From Halothiobacillus neapolitanus (GTDB lineage Bacteria; Pseudomonadota; Gammaproteobacteria; Halothiobacillales; Halothiobacillaceae): DNA of 10,426 nucleotides. Location of the stretch: the NCBI GenBank assembly GCA_020722165.1, contig DYLI01000054.1, positions 1-10,426 of the forward strand. Direction: 5' to 3'. This document shows positions 1-6,162 of this stretch, one piece after another; the first letter of the stretch is position 1, and the number at the start of each line of letters is the position of its first letter. The position numbers and the translations under genes were made by a program. The notes below the pieces were generated by a model. That model was not told the origin of the DNA, searched no databases, and saw only the letters and a list, made by a program, of their open reading frames with translations.

Positions 1-1133
1 GAGCCGACACCGGAAGCATCGGCGGTAGTGGCTCGCATGAGTTCCATGTCCTGGCCTCATCCGGAGAAGACGATATCGCCTTCTCCAACAGCTCGGATTA
101 CGCAGCGAATGTGGAACTGGCCGAAGCCCTCTCCCCGACTGGCGAGCGTCCAGCGGCAACAGAAGCCATGCGCGATGTCGATACACCGAAGCAGACGACC
201 TGCGAAGATGTCGCCGCCCTGCTCGGTATTTCGCTGCAACGCACCGTCAAACTGATTGTTGTCATGGCGGGCGAAAAGCTTTTCGCCCTACTGCTGCGCG
301 GCGACCACAACCTGAATGAAATCAAGACCAGCAAAATCGAAGGGCTGGAAGAATTCCGGCTAGCGACCGAAGAAGAGATTCGCGCCGCCTTCGCCTGCCC
401 GCCCGGCTTCCTCGGCCCCATCGGGCTTGATCGCAGCACAGTCAAAGTCATTGCCGACCGCACTGTGGCGCACATGGCCGATTTCGTCTGCGGCGCGAAC
501 AAGCCCAAATTTCACACCGCCGGCGTCAACTGGGGACGCGACCTACCCGAAGCAGACATGGTCGCCGACATCCGCAACGTGCTCGAAGGCGACCCCAGCC
601 CGGATGGTAAAGGCACGCTGGTGATCCGTCGCGGCATCGAAGTCGGCCACATCTTCCAGCTTGGCGACACCTACAGCCGCGCCATGAATGCTGTAGTGCT
701 CGACGAACAAGGCCAAAACCAAATCATGACCATGGGTTGTTACGGCATCGGCGTATCCCGTGTCGTCGCTGCGGCCATTGAACAAAACCATGATGAACGC
801 GGCATCCGCTGGCCTGCGGCTCTCGCTCCGTTCCAGATCGCCTTGTTGCCCCTCAATGCGGCCAAATGCCCGCAATCCATGGAATTGGCACAAAAGCTGT
901 ACGCCGAACTACTCGCGCTGGGTGTCGAAGTGCTGCTGGATGATCGCGACATGCGCCCCGGTGTGATGTTCGCCGACATGGAACTGATTGGCATCCCGCA
1001 TCGCTTGGTGATCAGTGACAAGGGAATAGCGGCGGGTCATCTCGAATACCGTGCCCGTACAGCGGCGGAGAATGAGATGGTCGCACTGAATGATGCTCTT
1101 AACTTCTTGAAAAAAGCTTTGAACCTTGCTTGA
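1..1133 (+). CDS. proS: Prolyl-tRNA synthetase, C-terminal ~377 residues (5' end outside window)
   Basis: Class II aminoacyl-tRNA synthetase that charges tRNA-Pro with proline in the cytoplasm. The reading frame is open from base 3 and starts inside the family hallmark ADTGSIGGSGSHEF, well upstream of the first internal ATG at 111, so the gene is cut by the window edge. E. coli ProRS is about 572 residues, so roughly the first 195 are missing. In order, the visible part holds the end of the class II core, the bacterial-type editing insertion (about bases 150-600, with RGDHNLNEIK and FLGP), and the return to the catalytic core with GDPSPDGKGTL and RGIEVGHIFQLG. Class II motif 3 follows as MGCYGIGVSRVVAAAIEQ from base 732. 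The C-terminal anticodon-binding domain contains LLDDRDMRPGVMFADMELIG. The gene ends in TGA 20 bp before a strong terminator. The editing domain is expected to clear mischarged Ala-tRNA-Pro. No frameshift is seen. Confidence 0.97.
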   Translation, partial: ADTGSIGGSGSHEFHVLASSGEDDIAFSNSSDYAANVELAEALSPTGERPAATEAMRDVDTPKQTTCEDVAALLGISLQRTVKLIVVMAGEKLFALLLRGDHNLNEIKTSKIEGLEEFRLATEEEIRAAFACPPGFLGPIGLDRSTVKVIADRTVAHMADFVCGANKPKFHTAGVNWGRDLPEADMVADIRNVLEGDPSPDGKGTLVIRRGIEVGHIFQLGDTYSRAMNAVVLDEQGQNQIMTMGCYGIGVSRVVAAAIEQNHDERGIRWPAALAPFQIALLPLNAAKCPQSMELAQKLYAELLALGVEVLLDDRDMRPGVMFADMELIGIPHRLVISDKGIAAGHLEYRARTAAENEMVALNDALNFLKKALNLA

Positions 1134-1153
1134 CGCAGGTAGATGATAGGTAC

Positions 1154-1181
1154 AAAAAAAGCGCCCTTAGGCGCTTTTTTT
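1154..1181. terminator. Symmetric rho-independent terminator between convergent genes
   Basis: A perfect 12-bp stem: seven A, GCGCC, the loop CTTA, GGCGC, then seven T. Because A and T tracts flank the GC core symmetrically, it works in both directions. It lies 20 bp after proS (rightward) and 26 bp after the stop of the leftward tlpA-like gene, so it probably ends both transcripts. Confidence 0.9.
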
Positions 1182-1207
1182 ATTTCAAGCACTACGCAAA
1201 AAATTTT

Positions 1208-1726
1208 TTAGCGACACGCCTTCTCATTCTTACCCGCTGGGTTAGTCTCGCACCATTGCTGCATATAGCCTTCAATCGTCTTGCCGGTAATTCCACCCAA
1301 ATGGGTACGCGCCACACTACCGTCCGGCGCAACCAGCACAGTCGTCGGCAAGCCGCGAATCGGACCAAATGGAGGAACTTGTGCGGGGTTCATCGGCATA
1401 ACCGGATAACTCATCAACTGCTCGTCAATGAATTGAGTCAATTTTGCCGGGTTGGCTTTTTCATAGCTCACACCCCAAACCACCGCATCCTTGGTCTTGT
1501 GCTTGTCGTGAAATAGAACCAATTCAGGAATTTCTTCACGGCAAGGTGGACACCAAGTTGCCCAAAAATTCACCACAACAAACTTGCCTTTTTCTTCAGC
1601 CAGCGTGTGTGTTTTGCCTTGCGTATCGACAAGAGAAAAATCTACCGCTAAAGCTGAAACCTGCATACCAAAAGTTAAAGCTAGCGCCACTCCCGCCTGC
1701 ATTAAGGCCTTTATCAAGCTGCTCAT
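1208..1726 (-). CDS. Periplasmic TlpA/ResA-like thiol-disulfide oxidoreductase
   Basis: A 172-residue thioredoxin-fold protein, probably a periplasmic thiol reductase of the TlpA/ResA/AhpC-TSA group. Residues 1-27 form a signal peptide: a Lys near the start, a hydrophobic core and a likely ALA|V cleavage. The redox site is FWATWCPPC with Cys59 and Cys62, and the cis-proline loop is RGLPTT. The start is firm: the ATG follows directly on the TAA of the upstream membrane-protein gene (TAAATG), with GGAGGT about 9 bases before it, so translation is probably coupled. Relatives deliver electrons for cytochrome c maturation, copper-site assembly or general disulfide repair, and the sequence does not say which. 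One oddity is a second cysteine pair near the C-terminus (Cys159 and Cys171, the latter the penultimate residue), which could form a structural disulfide. Confidence 0.9.
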   Translation of the reverse strand: MSSLIKALMQAGVALALTFGMQVSALAVDFSLVDTQGKTHTLAEEKGKFVVVNFWATWCPPCREEIPELVLFHDKHKTKDAVVWGVSYEKANPAKLTQFIDEQLMSYPVMPMNPAQVPPFGPIRGLPTTVLVAPDGSVARTHLGGITGKTIEGYMQQWCETNPAGKNEKACR

Positions 1727-2281
1727 TTAGTGCTTACCTCCAATGATAGGGGCATGATCCTCGGCTTTATGCGAGAGGAACAAGGCCAGTCCGATCAAGG
1801 CAATACCTGCCGCAAAGGTCAGCAAGTCCATCGGCGTGGTGAATTTCATATTGATCCCGTACTCGAAGAACTTGACGATAAGAATCAACAAGATAACCTT
1901 AGCCAAACGGTTTTTAAGATCATCCAGGTTATTGATAATCAACACATTGGACGCGCCCTCGCCTTCATGCGCGCAGTCAATTTTGCTGATAAACAACTCA
2001 TACAAACCAAACGCGAAGATCAGCAAAATGGTTCCGAGAAGGAAACCATCCAACACTTCGACGATATGAGTTACCGTGCTATTGCGTAGTTCCACTTTCT
2101 CTATCGCGCTCAATGCCGGATCGGCGTAATGCACCAGATGAAAGACCGTGTTGTAGGCATCGATAGCCGCAACATAAAAGGTGGCAAAACTTAGAATGAC
2201 GCTCACGATGACGGCAAAGAGCACGACAAAACGCACGTCCCACAAGACTCTTTCAAAGATTTGCTCAATTTTTTGCATCAT
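1727..2281 (-). CDS. UPF0114 (YqhA-like) inner-membrane protein
   Basis: A predicted integral membrane protein of 184 residues resembling the UPF0114/YqhA family, whose function is not established. Four hydrophobic stretches are visible at about residues 17-40, 77-98, 126-143 and 152-170. The family-like features are the N-terminal amphipathic segment IFERVLWDVRF, the GLYELFISKID stretch closing the second helix and the NLDDLKNRLAKVILLILIV segment. I chose the ATG at 2281, where two ATG codons stand in tandem, because AGGG lies just upstream and the family segment begins there. An in-frame start at 2374 would add 31 residues with no family resemblance. The stop abuts the start codon of the tlpA-like gene, indicating a two-gene leftward operon. 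A link between this membrane protein and periplasmic redox chemistry is only suggested by the neighbourhood. Confidence 0.82.
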   Translation of the reverse strand: MMQKIEQIFERVLWDVRFVVLFAVIVSVILSFATFYVAAIDAYNTVFHLVHYADPALSAIEKVELRNSTVTHIVEVLDGFLLGTILLIFAFGLYELFISKIDCAHEGEGASNVLIINNLDDLKNRLAKVILLILIVKFFEYGINMKFTTPMDLLTFAAGIALIGLALFLSHKAEDHAPIIGGKH

Positions 2282-2363
2282 GATGATGATCCCTAATAAA
2301 TGTTTCAAACACGAGATTGTCACAAGTCTACGGGCAACGCCCCACACACTCAACGGCTGACAC

Positions 2364-2380
2364 GATAAACTCAATTTATC
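2364..2380. repeat. Short perfect inverted repeat in the divergent intergenic region
   Basis: GATAAA, a 5-base spacer CTCAA, and TTTATC form a perfect 6-bp inverted repeat about 85 bp upstream of the UPF0114 gene and 90 bp upstream of the wrbA-like gene. The position between two divergent genes and the size fit a binding site for a dimeric regulator, but no known operator is recognised. Chance is possible at this length in AT-rich DNA. Confidence 0.3.
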
Positions 2381-2429
2381 ACAAAAGCATTAAACCACGT
2401 TTTTGACCGGGCGTTTACGCGCCATGTGG

Positions 2430-2438
2430 TGGCATAAT
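2430..2438 (+). promoter_or_regulatory. Possible extended -10 promoter for the wrbA-like gene
   Basis: TGG followed by CATAAT has the shape of an extended -10 element (TGn plus TATAAT with one mismatch), 32 bp before the ATG at 2471. The TTGACC at 2403 looks like a -35 box but sits 24 bp away, which is too far for a normal spacer. The call rests on the -10 alone. Confidence 0.35.
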
Positions 2439-2470
2439 GCCGAACAATTTACTCCGCAATCCATTCATTT

Positions 2471-3124
2471 ATGCCCTCAATAGATACTGATCGCTTTTTT
2501 GGCCAAACCTACGGCCAGGAAGCCGAAATCCTTGTTTTGTATTACAGCCGGAATGGTGGAACAGCAAGCATGGCGCAACATGTTGCGCGCGGTGTGGCCG
2601 CAGTGCCAGGTATGCGTGCCCGCCTACGTCGCATTGATTCAATAGACTCACCCGGCGCTGAAGAATCGCTCATCAATAGCGCTGATTTGCCGCCACTCGC
2701 CCGCGTGGAGGATTTGGCCGAATGCGCAGGTCTCGTATTGGGTAGCCCAACGTATTTTGGCAATATGGCCGGAGCGGTCAAAAATTACATCGACCAAACC
2801 AGTAGCCTATGGCTAAGCGGCGCACTGATTGGCAAACCAGCTGCCGTTTTCACCTCGACGGCCAGTCTGCATGGCGGCCAAGAAAGCACCCTGCTTTCGA
2901 TGATGATCCCGCTTTTTCATCACGGCATGTTGCTGGTCGGACTGCCCTACAACGAGCCAGCCTTGCTGCGAACCAAAAGCGGGGGCACTCCGTATGGTGC
3001 AAGCCACACCTCCGCCGACGGGCGTCAACCGCTTACTGATGAAGAAAAAACGCTTTGTCAGGCATTGGGGCGACGAGTGGCTGACACAGCGCGGCGCTTG
3101 AATGCCGATCCGTCAGCAGGTTAA
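2471..3124 (+). CDS. WrbA-like NAD(P)H:quinone oxidoreductase (flavodoxin fold)
   Basis: A 217-residue flavodoxin-like FMN protein of the WrbA / type IV NAD(P)H:quinone oxidoreductase family. Members reduce quinones by two electrons, avoiding semiquinone radicals. The phosphate-binding loop for FMN is YYSRNGGT (residues 24-31). Further family blocks are GSPTYFGNMAGAVKNYID, WLSGALIGKPAAVFTSTASLHGGQE and LFHHGMLLVGLPY, with GGTPYGASH near the C-terminus. WrbA proteins are commonly about 200 residues; this one has a roughly 18-residue N-terminal extension before the first strand. The ATG at 2471 is used because the next in-frame ATG lies inside the FMN site region. No clear Shine-Dalgarno sequence precedes it. 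The gene stands alone, divergent from the UPF0114 pair and 101 bp before galU. I leave the symbol empty because several paralogous subfamilies share these motifs. Confidence 0.9.
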   Translation: MPSIDTDRFFGQTYGQEAEILVLYYSRNGGTASMAQHVARGVAAVPGMRARLRRIDSIDSPGAEESLINSADLPPLARVEDLAECAGLVLGSPTYFGNMAGAVKNYIDQTSSLWLSGALIGKPAAVFTSTASLHGGQESTLLSMMIPLFHHGMLLVGLPYNEPALLRTKSGGTPYGASHTSADGRQPLTDEEKTLCQALGRRVADTARRLNADPSAG

Positions 3125-3225
3125 AGCACCCACAATGCACGCTTTCCTCGCACCAAGCTCACGTTATATAGTGCGCTGGGCGTAAAACTCACTCACAACA
3201 CATCATCTCTCCCAAGGATTAAGTC

Positions 3226-4050
3226 ATGATCAAAAAATGCCTGTTTCCCGCCGCCGGCTACGGTACGCGCTTTCTTCCTGCCACCAAGGTTATCCCCAAG
3301 GAAATGCTCCCCATCGTAGACAAGCCATTGATTCAATATGGTGTTGAAGAGGCTATGGAAGCGGGTTTAAATGAGATGGCGATTGTTACCGGGCGCGGCA
3401 AGCGCGCGCTGGAAGACCATTTCGACATTAACTATGAGCTTGAATCGCAACTGCGCGGCACCAGCAAAGAGACTTTGCTCGCCGGAATTTCTAAAATCAT
3501 CGAAAAATGCAGTTTTTCCTACACCCGCCAAACGCAAATGAAGGGCTTGGGTCACGCGGTCTTGACCGGTGAAACTCTTATCGGTCACGAGTACCCATTC
3601 GCGGTCATTCTTGCGGATGATTTGTGCGTATGCGACTCGCAAGGCGTGCTGGCACAAATGGTTGCCGTACAAGAAAAATATGGCTGCACTGTGGTGGCGG
3701 TGGAAGAAGTCCCGCAACACGACATTCATAAGTACGGCGTCATCGCTGGCGAAGAAATCGAGCCTGGTGTGTACCGCGTCAGCACCATGGTGGAAAAGCC
3801 GGCCGCCGAAGTTGCGCCAAGTAATCTTGCAGTGATTGGTCGCTATATTATTACTCCAGACATTTTCGATATTTTGCGCGATGTCAAACCCGGCGCAGGT
3901 GGCGAAATTCAACTCACCGATGCCCTGATGGAGCAAGCCAAACAAGGCAATGTCATCGCCTACAAATTCCGTGGTCGTCGTTTTGATTGCGGCTCAGTTG
4001 GCGGTTTCGTGGCCGCGACCAACTATTTTTATCACATGGGAAACAGGTAA
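3226..4050 (+). CDS. galU: UTP--glucose-1-phosphate uridylyltransferase
   Basis: Makes UDP-glucose from UTP and glucose-1-phosphate in the cytoplasm, feeding LPS and capsule sugars, osmoprotectant glucans and galactose metabolism. The protein is 274 residues, somewhat shorter than E. coli GalU (about 302). The nucleotide-binding signature is AAGYGTRFLPATKVIPKEMLP (residues 9-29, with Arg15 and Lys25). Then come DKPLIQYGVEEA, the metal-binding LADDL (Asp131-Asp132), HKYGVIAG, the MVEKP block, and GGEIQLTDA followed by the end block RRFDCGS. The tail stops soon after DCGS, which explains the short length; I see no frameshift. The start has AAGGA 8 bases upstream. slyD begins 5 bp after the stop, and both probably share one transcript ending at the 4562 terminator. 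Upstream, TATAGT at 3167-3172 could be a -10 element, but no good -35 goes with it. Confidence 0.96.
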   Translation: MIKKCLFPAAGYGTRFLPATKVIPKEMLPIVDKPLIQYGVEEAMEAGLNEMAIVTGRGKRALEDHFDINYELESQLRGTSKETLLAGISKIIEKCSFSYTRQTQMKGLGHAVLTGETLIGHEYPFAVILADDLCVCDSQGVLAQMVAVQEKYGCTVVAVEEVPQHDIHKYGVIAGEEIEPGVYRVSTMVEKPAAEVAPSNLAVIGRYIITPDIFDILRDVKPGAGGEIQLTDALMEQAKQGNVIAYKFRGRRFDCGSVGGFVAATNYFYHMGNR

Positions 4051-4055
4051 TTGCT

Positions 4056-4538
4056 ATGCAAATCAGCCAAGACAACATCGTTCTGATCGACTACCGCCTC
4101 ACTGATGATGCAGGCATTGAGATTGACTCTTCCGCAGATCACGGCCCCTTGGCCTATCTGCACGGCCACAGCAACATCGTGCCCGGACTTGAGCAAGCGC
4201 TCGAAGGTCGCGTTGTGGGCGATGAATTCAAAATCAGTATCGAGCCTGCCATGGGTTATGGTGAAACCAACCCTTCGCTGACCCAAACACTGCCGAGCAG
4301 CATGTTTGGTGGTGTCGAGCAAATCGCTGTGGGCATGCAGTTTCATGCGCAAACCGATCACGGCGTCGAAGTGGTCACCGTCACCGCGCTCGATGGCGAC
4401 GAAGTCACCATTGACGGCAACCACCCGCTGGCGGGCAAGACCTTGCACTTTGAAGTCACCGTGCGCGAAGTTCGCGCGGCAACAGCGGAAGAGCTGGAGC
4501 ATGGTCATGCGCATGGCGAGCACGGCCACCACCACTAA
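4056..4538 (+). CDS. slyD: FKBP-type peptidyl-prolyl cis-trans isomerase / metallochaperone SlyD
   Basis: A cytoplasmic prolyl isomerase and chaperone of the SlyD family, 160 residues. The split FKBP domain shows DYRLTDDAG, the family-typical LAYLHGHSNIVPGLEQALEG, and the AMGYGE end of the flap. An insert-in-flap chaperone domain follows at about residues 70-120 (with VEQIAVGMQF and DGNHPLAGK), then the returning FKBP strand LHFEVTVREV. The tail is rich in histidine (HGHAHGEHGHHH), as expected for a nickel-binding SlyD, but it is shorter than E. coli's and has no cysteines. An in-frame ATG at 3987 lies inside galU and would add 23 unrelated residues; ATG 4056 begins exactly at the family N-terminus and is preceded by AGG. 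In E. coli SlyD supplies nickel to hydrogenase maturation and folds proteins. No nickel enzyme gene is in view here, so only the general role is inferred. Confidence 0.94.
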   Translation: MQISQDNIVLIDYRLTDDAGIEIDSSADHGPLAYLHGHSNIVPGLEQALEGRVVGDEFKISIEPAMGYGETNPSLTQTLPSSMFGGVEQIAVGMQFHAQTDHGVEVVTVTALDGDEVTIDGNHPLAGKTLHFEVTVREVRAATAEELEHGHAHGEHGHHH

Positions 4539-4561
4539 GTAGACTTTCTACACAAGCACCC

Positions 4562-4586
4562 AAGGGAGCCCAAGGCTCCCTTTTTT
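4562..4586 (+). terminator. Rho-independent terminator after galU-slyD
   Basis: A 9-bp perfect stem AAGGGAGCC / GGCTCCCTT with a CAA loop, running into six T. It starts 24 bp after the slyD stop. Confidence 0.92.
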
Positions 4587-4593
4587 GTGCAGG

Positions 4594-4642
4594 CTTATCG
4601 AAACCATCAGGGATGTTGATTAGACCCTGCCACAACGATAAG
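4594..4642. repeat. Nested imperfect inverted repeat in the leader of the cbbY-like gene
   Basis: Outer arms CTTATCG (4594-4600) and CGATAAG (4636-4642) pair perfectly and enclose a second pair, CAGGG (4608-4612) and CCCTG (4625-4629). It lies between the slyD terminator and the ATG at 4695, with no T-tract behind it. It could be an mRNA leader hairpin or an operator. No known motif is recognised. Confidence 0.45.
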
Positions 4643-4694
4643 TAAAACTGTTGGCGAATGTTCAATAACACCCAATCCAACCACGGAACCCCCC

Positions 4695-5456
4695 ATGAAG
4701 CTGCAAGCCCTGATTTTTGATGTTGATGGAACACTCGCCGATACCGAGCGCGACGGTCACCGCCCCGCGTTTAATGCCGCTTTTGCTGATGCCGGTCTGG
4801 ACTGGGATTGGGATGTCGCGCTGTACGGTGAACTGCTTAGTGTTACTGGCGGTAAAGAGCGTATTCGTTTTTATCTTGAGCACTACAATACCGAATTCCA
4901 GCTCCCAGAAAACTCCGATGCCTGGATTGCTGGCCTGCACCAAGCCAAAACCCGTCATTACGTGCGCTTGCTTAGTGAAGGGCTGATTCCCTTGCGTCCC
5001 GGCGTAAAACGCTTGCTGGATGAAGCACGTCAGTCCGGACTGCGCCTCGCCATTGCCACCACCACCACCCCCGAAAATGTCACCGCTTTGCTTGAAGCAA
5101 CTTTGGGACGCGAAAGTCTGGCCTGGTTTGAAGTCATTGCCGCCGGCGACATTGTGCCCAAGAAAAAGCCTGATCCGGCGATTTTCACCTATGCGCTTGA
5201 AGCCATGAACCTACCCGCCGAGGCTTGCCTTGCGTTTGAGGATTCGCGCAACGGTTTGCGCTCAAGCACAGGCGCAGGTTTGCGCACTGTAGTCACCGTG
5301 AATGACTACACGCGTCATGATGATTTCTCCGCAGCGGTCATAACGCTCGAAAGCCTCGGCGAACCCGATGCACCTGCCGCCGATTTAAACAACCCGCAGT
5401 CCAAAGTCATCGTCAATCTAACGATGCTCCGCGAACTTGCCAAAGCCGTAAATTAA
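4695..5456 (+). CDS. CbbY-like HAD-family sugar-phosphate phosphatase
   Basis: A cytoplasmic HAD hydrolase of 253 residues, closest by eye to CbbY. CbbY proteins remove inhibitory xylulose-1,5-bisphosphate that forms as a Rubisco by-product; the wider family also includes beta-phosphoglucomutases and phosphoglycolate phosphatases. HAD motif I is FDVDGTLADTE with nucleophile Asp9 and acid/base Asp11. The cap carries the CbbY-typical TGGKERI, motif II is IATTTTPENV, motif III is VPKKKPDP, and motif IV is AFEDSRNGLRSS, which supplies the metal-binding acids. The run TVVTVNDYTRHDDFSAA also fits CbbY. The start is the first ATG before motif I, with only a weak GGA upstream. No Rubisco or other Calvin-cycle gene is in the window, so the substrate is inferred from resemblance alone and the symbol is left empty. 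Confidence 0.85.
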   Translation: MKLQALIFDVDGTLADTERDGHRPAFNAAFADAGLDWDWDVALYGELLSVTGGKERIRFYLEHYNTEFQLPENSDAWIAGLHQAKTRHYVRLLSEGLIPLRPGVKRLLDEARQSGLRLAIATTTTPENVTALLEATLGRESLAWFEVIAAGDIVPKKKPDPAIFTYALEAMNLPAEACLAFEDSRNGLRSSTGAGLRTVVTVNDYTRHDDFSAAVITLESLGEPDAPAADLNNPQSKVIVNLTMLRELAKAVN

Positions 5457-5500
5457 GCTTGGTCTAATATCCAAATTTTGAATCAAGATATTTGCCAAGC
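5457..5500. repeat. Imperfect inverted repeat directly after the cbbY-like stop
   Basis: GCTTGG (5457-5462) pairs with CCAAGC (5495-5500), and AATATC (5466-5471) pairs with GATATT (5487-5492), leaving small internal loops TCT and TG and a 15-base apical loop. It starts immediately after the TAA. No T-tract follows, so it is not a standard terminator; it may be a transcript-end hairpin or regulatory site for the next gene. The rest of the gap to 5624 shows no other structure I can support. Confidence 0.45.
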
Positions 5501-5624
5501 CGCGTCTATGATTCTAAGAAATAAATGTCTGTTTACGCTCTTGAAACGCGGGTGTTGTCGATCCCCCATCACGATCGTAAGCAGCTTCTAAGCCATTCAA
5601 ACTCAATTCAGGATAATCTTCAGC

Positions 5625-6032
5625 ATGAATGACAGCAACGCGCGCTTTCCCTACGACGAATTTATCGACGGTTTGGAAGAGGCTATTTACTGGCATAACG
5701 CGTGGTACTCACGTGGAATGCGCCAACTTATTCTGCAAACTACTTCAAGCGAAGACTTGATTGCGCGTGATGCCCACCTGCACTGCAAACTGGCAGCTTT
5801 TTTTGGCTACCTACCCACGCCACCAGGTCAAGAAGAGCTCAAGGCGCAGGTCGAGGACTTACACCAGCAGATGCACGCCTTAATGCGTGAGGCACTGTTA
5901 GAAAGCGCTGACGGGCAAACACTCAGTGCGGAAACACTTGATGAGCTTGAAGAGGCTCAGACGACGTTTTTTATCACGTTGCATGGGCTATTCCGCAAAG
6001 TCATGGAAAATAAATGCGCAGCGCAACGATAA
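5625..6032 (+). CDS. Stand-alone CZB (chemoreceptor zinc-binding) domain protein, DgcZ-type
   Basis: A 135-residue, mostly helical, soluble protein with no signal peptide or membrane segment. I read it as a CZB zinc-binding sensor domain. A helix with HNAWYSRGM (His24) is followed by RDAHLHCKLAAFFG (Cys54) and then LHQQMHALMREA (His80, His84). This 3His-1Cys set and its spacing closely match the zinc ligands I recall for E. coli diguanylate cyclase DgcZ (His22, Cys52, His79, His83). The C-terminal helix (FFITLHGLFRKVME) also lines up with the segment that leads into the DgcZ GGDEF domain. Here the protein ends at that point and no GGDEF or chemoreceptor sequence follows. CZB domains sense zinc and, in some chemoreceptors, hypochlorous acid through the ligand cysteine. 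The gene may act in trans on a separate effector. The start ATG has AGGA 11 bases upstream. The assignment rests on ligand spacing from memory. Confidence 0.7.
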   Translation: MNDSNARFPYDEFIDGLEEAIYWHNAWYSRGMRQLILQTTSSEDLIARDAHLHCKLAAFFGYLPTPPGQEELKAQVEDLHQQMHALMREALLESADGQTLSAETLDELEEAQTTFFITLHGLFRKVMENKCAAQR

Positions 6033-6057
6033 TTCTTTTTTGATCTGAAACGATTAT

Positions 6058-6085
6058 TGCAGGAGGGGATTTATCCCCGAACACC
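6058..6085 (+). repeat. REP-like palindrome, left copy of an inverted pair
   Basis: GCAG, then GA, then GGGGA-TTTA-TCCCC (5-bp stem, 4-base loop), then GAACACC. The layout is a tetranucleotide head followed by a GC-rich hairpin, as in the REP elements of Pseudomonas and relatives (GTAGGAG plus palindrome). The head here is GCAG rather than GTAG. It begins 25 bp after the CZB gene stop. Confidence 0.75.
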
Positions 6086-6162
6086 TCACGCCCCAAATCC
6101 AGCAACCCGTCTCGTTGGAGACATCACGGCCAACGAAATGGGTTAATGCTGTTGGTCAGAAT

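Noticed and set aside
98..508. A 136-residue leftward open frame opposite proS, with similar long shadows opposite galU and slyD and opposite slt
   Set aside because: These are antisense shadows of well-conserved genes, with low-complexity or arginine/serine-rich translations and no domain resemblance.
2282..2374. An N-terminal extension of the UPF0114 protein from an ATG at 2374
   Set aside because: The added 31 residues do not resemble the family, a good ribosome site lies just before the ATG at 2281, and the extension would consume the promoter region.
2403..2438. TTGACC at 2403 and CATAAT at 2433 as a classical sigma70 promoter
   Set aside because: The spacer is 24 bp, well beyond the usual 16-18 bp. 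Only the extended -10 part is kept, at low confidence.
3987..4055. An N-terminal extension of SlyD inside galU
   Set aside because: The ATG at 4056 matches the family start exactly and has its own ribosome site; the extra residues are an out-of-frame reading of galU.
5514..5696. A 60-residue leftward open frame in the gap before and into the CZB gene
   Set aside because: It overlaps the CZB coding region on the opposite strand, has no recognisable domain or ribosome site, and is of a length expected by chance.
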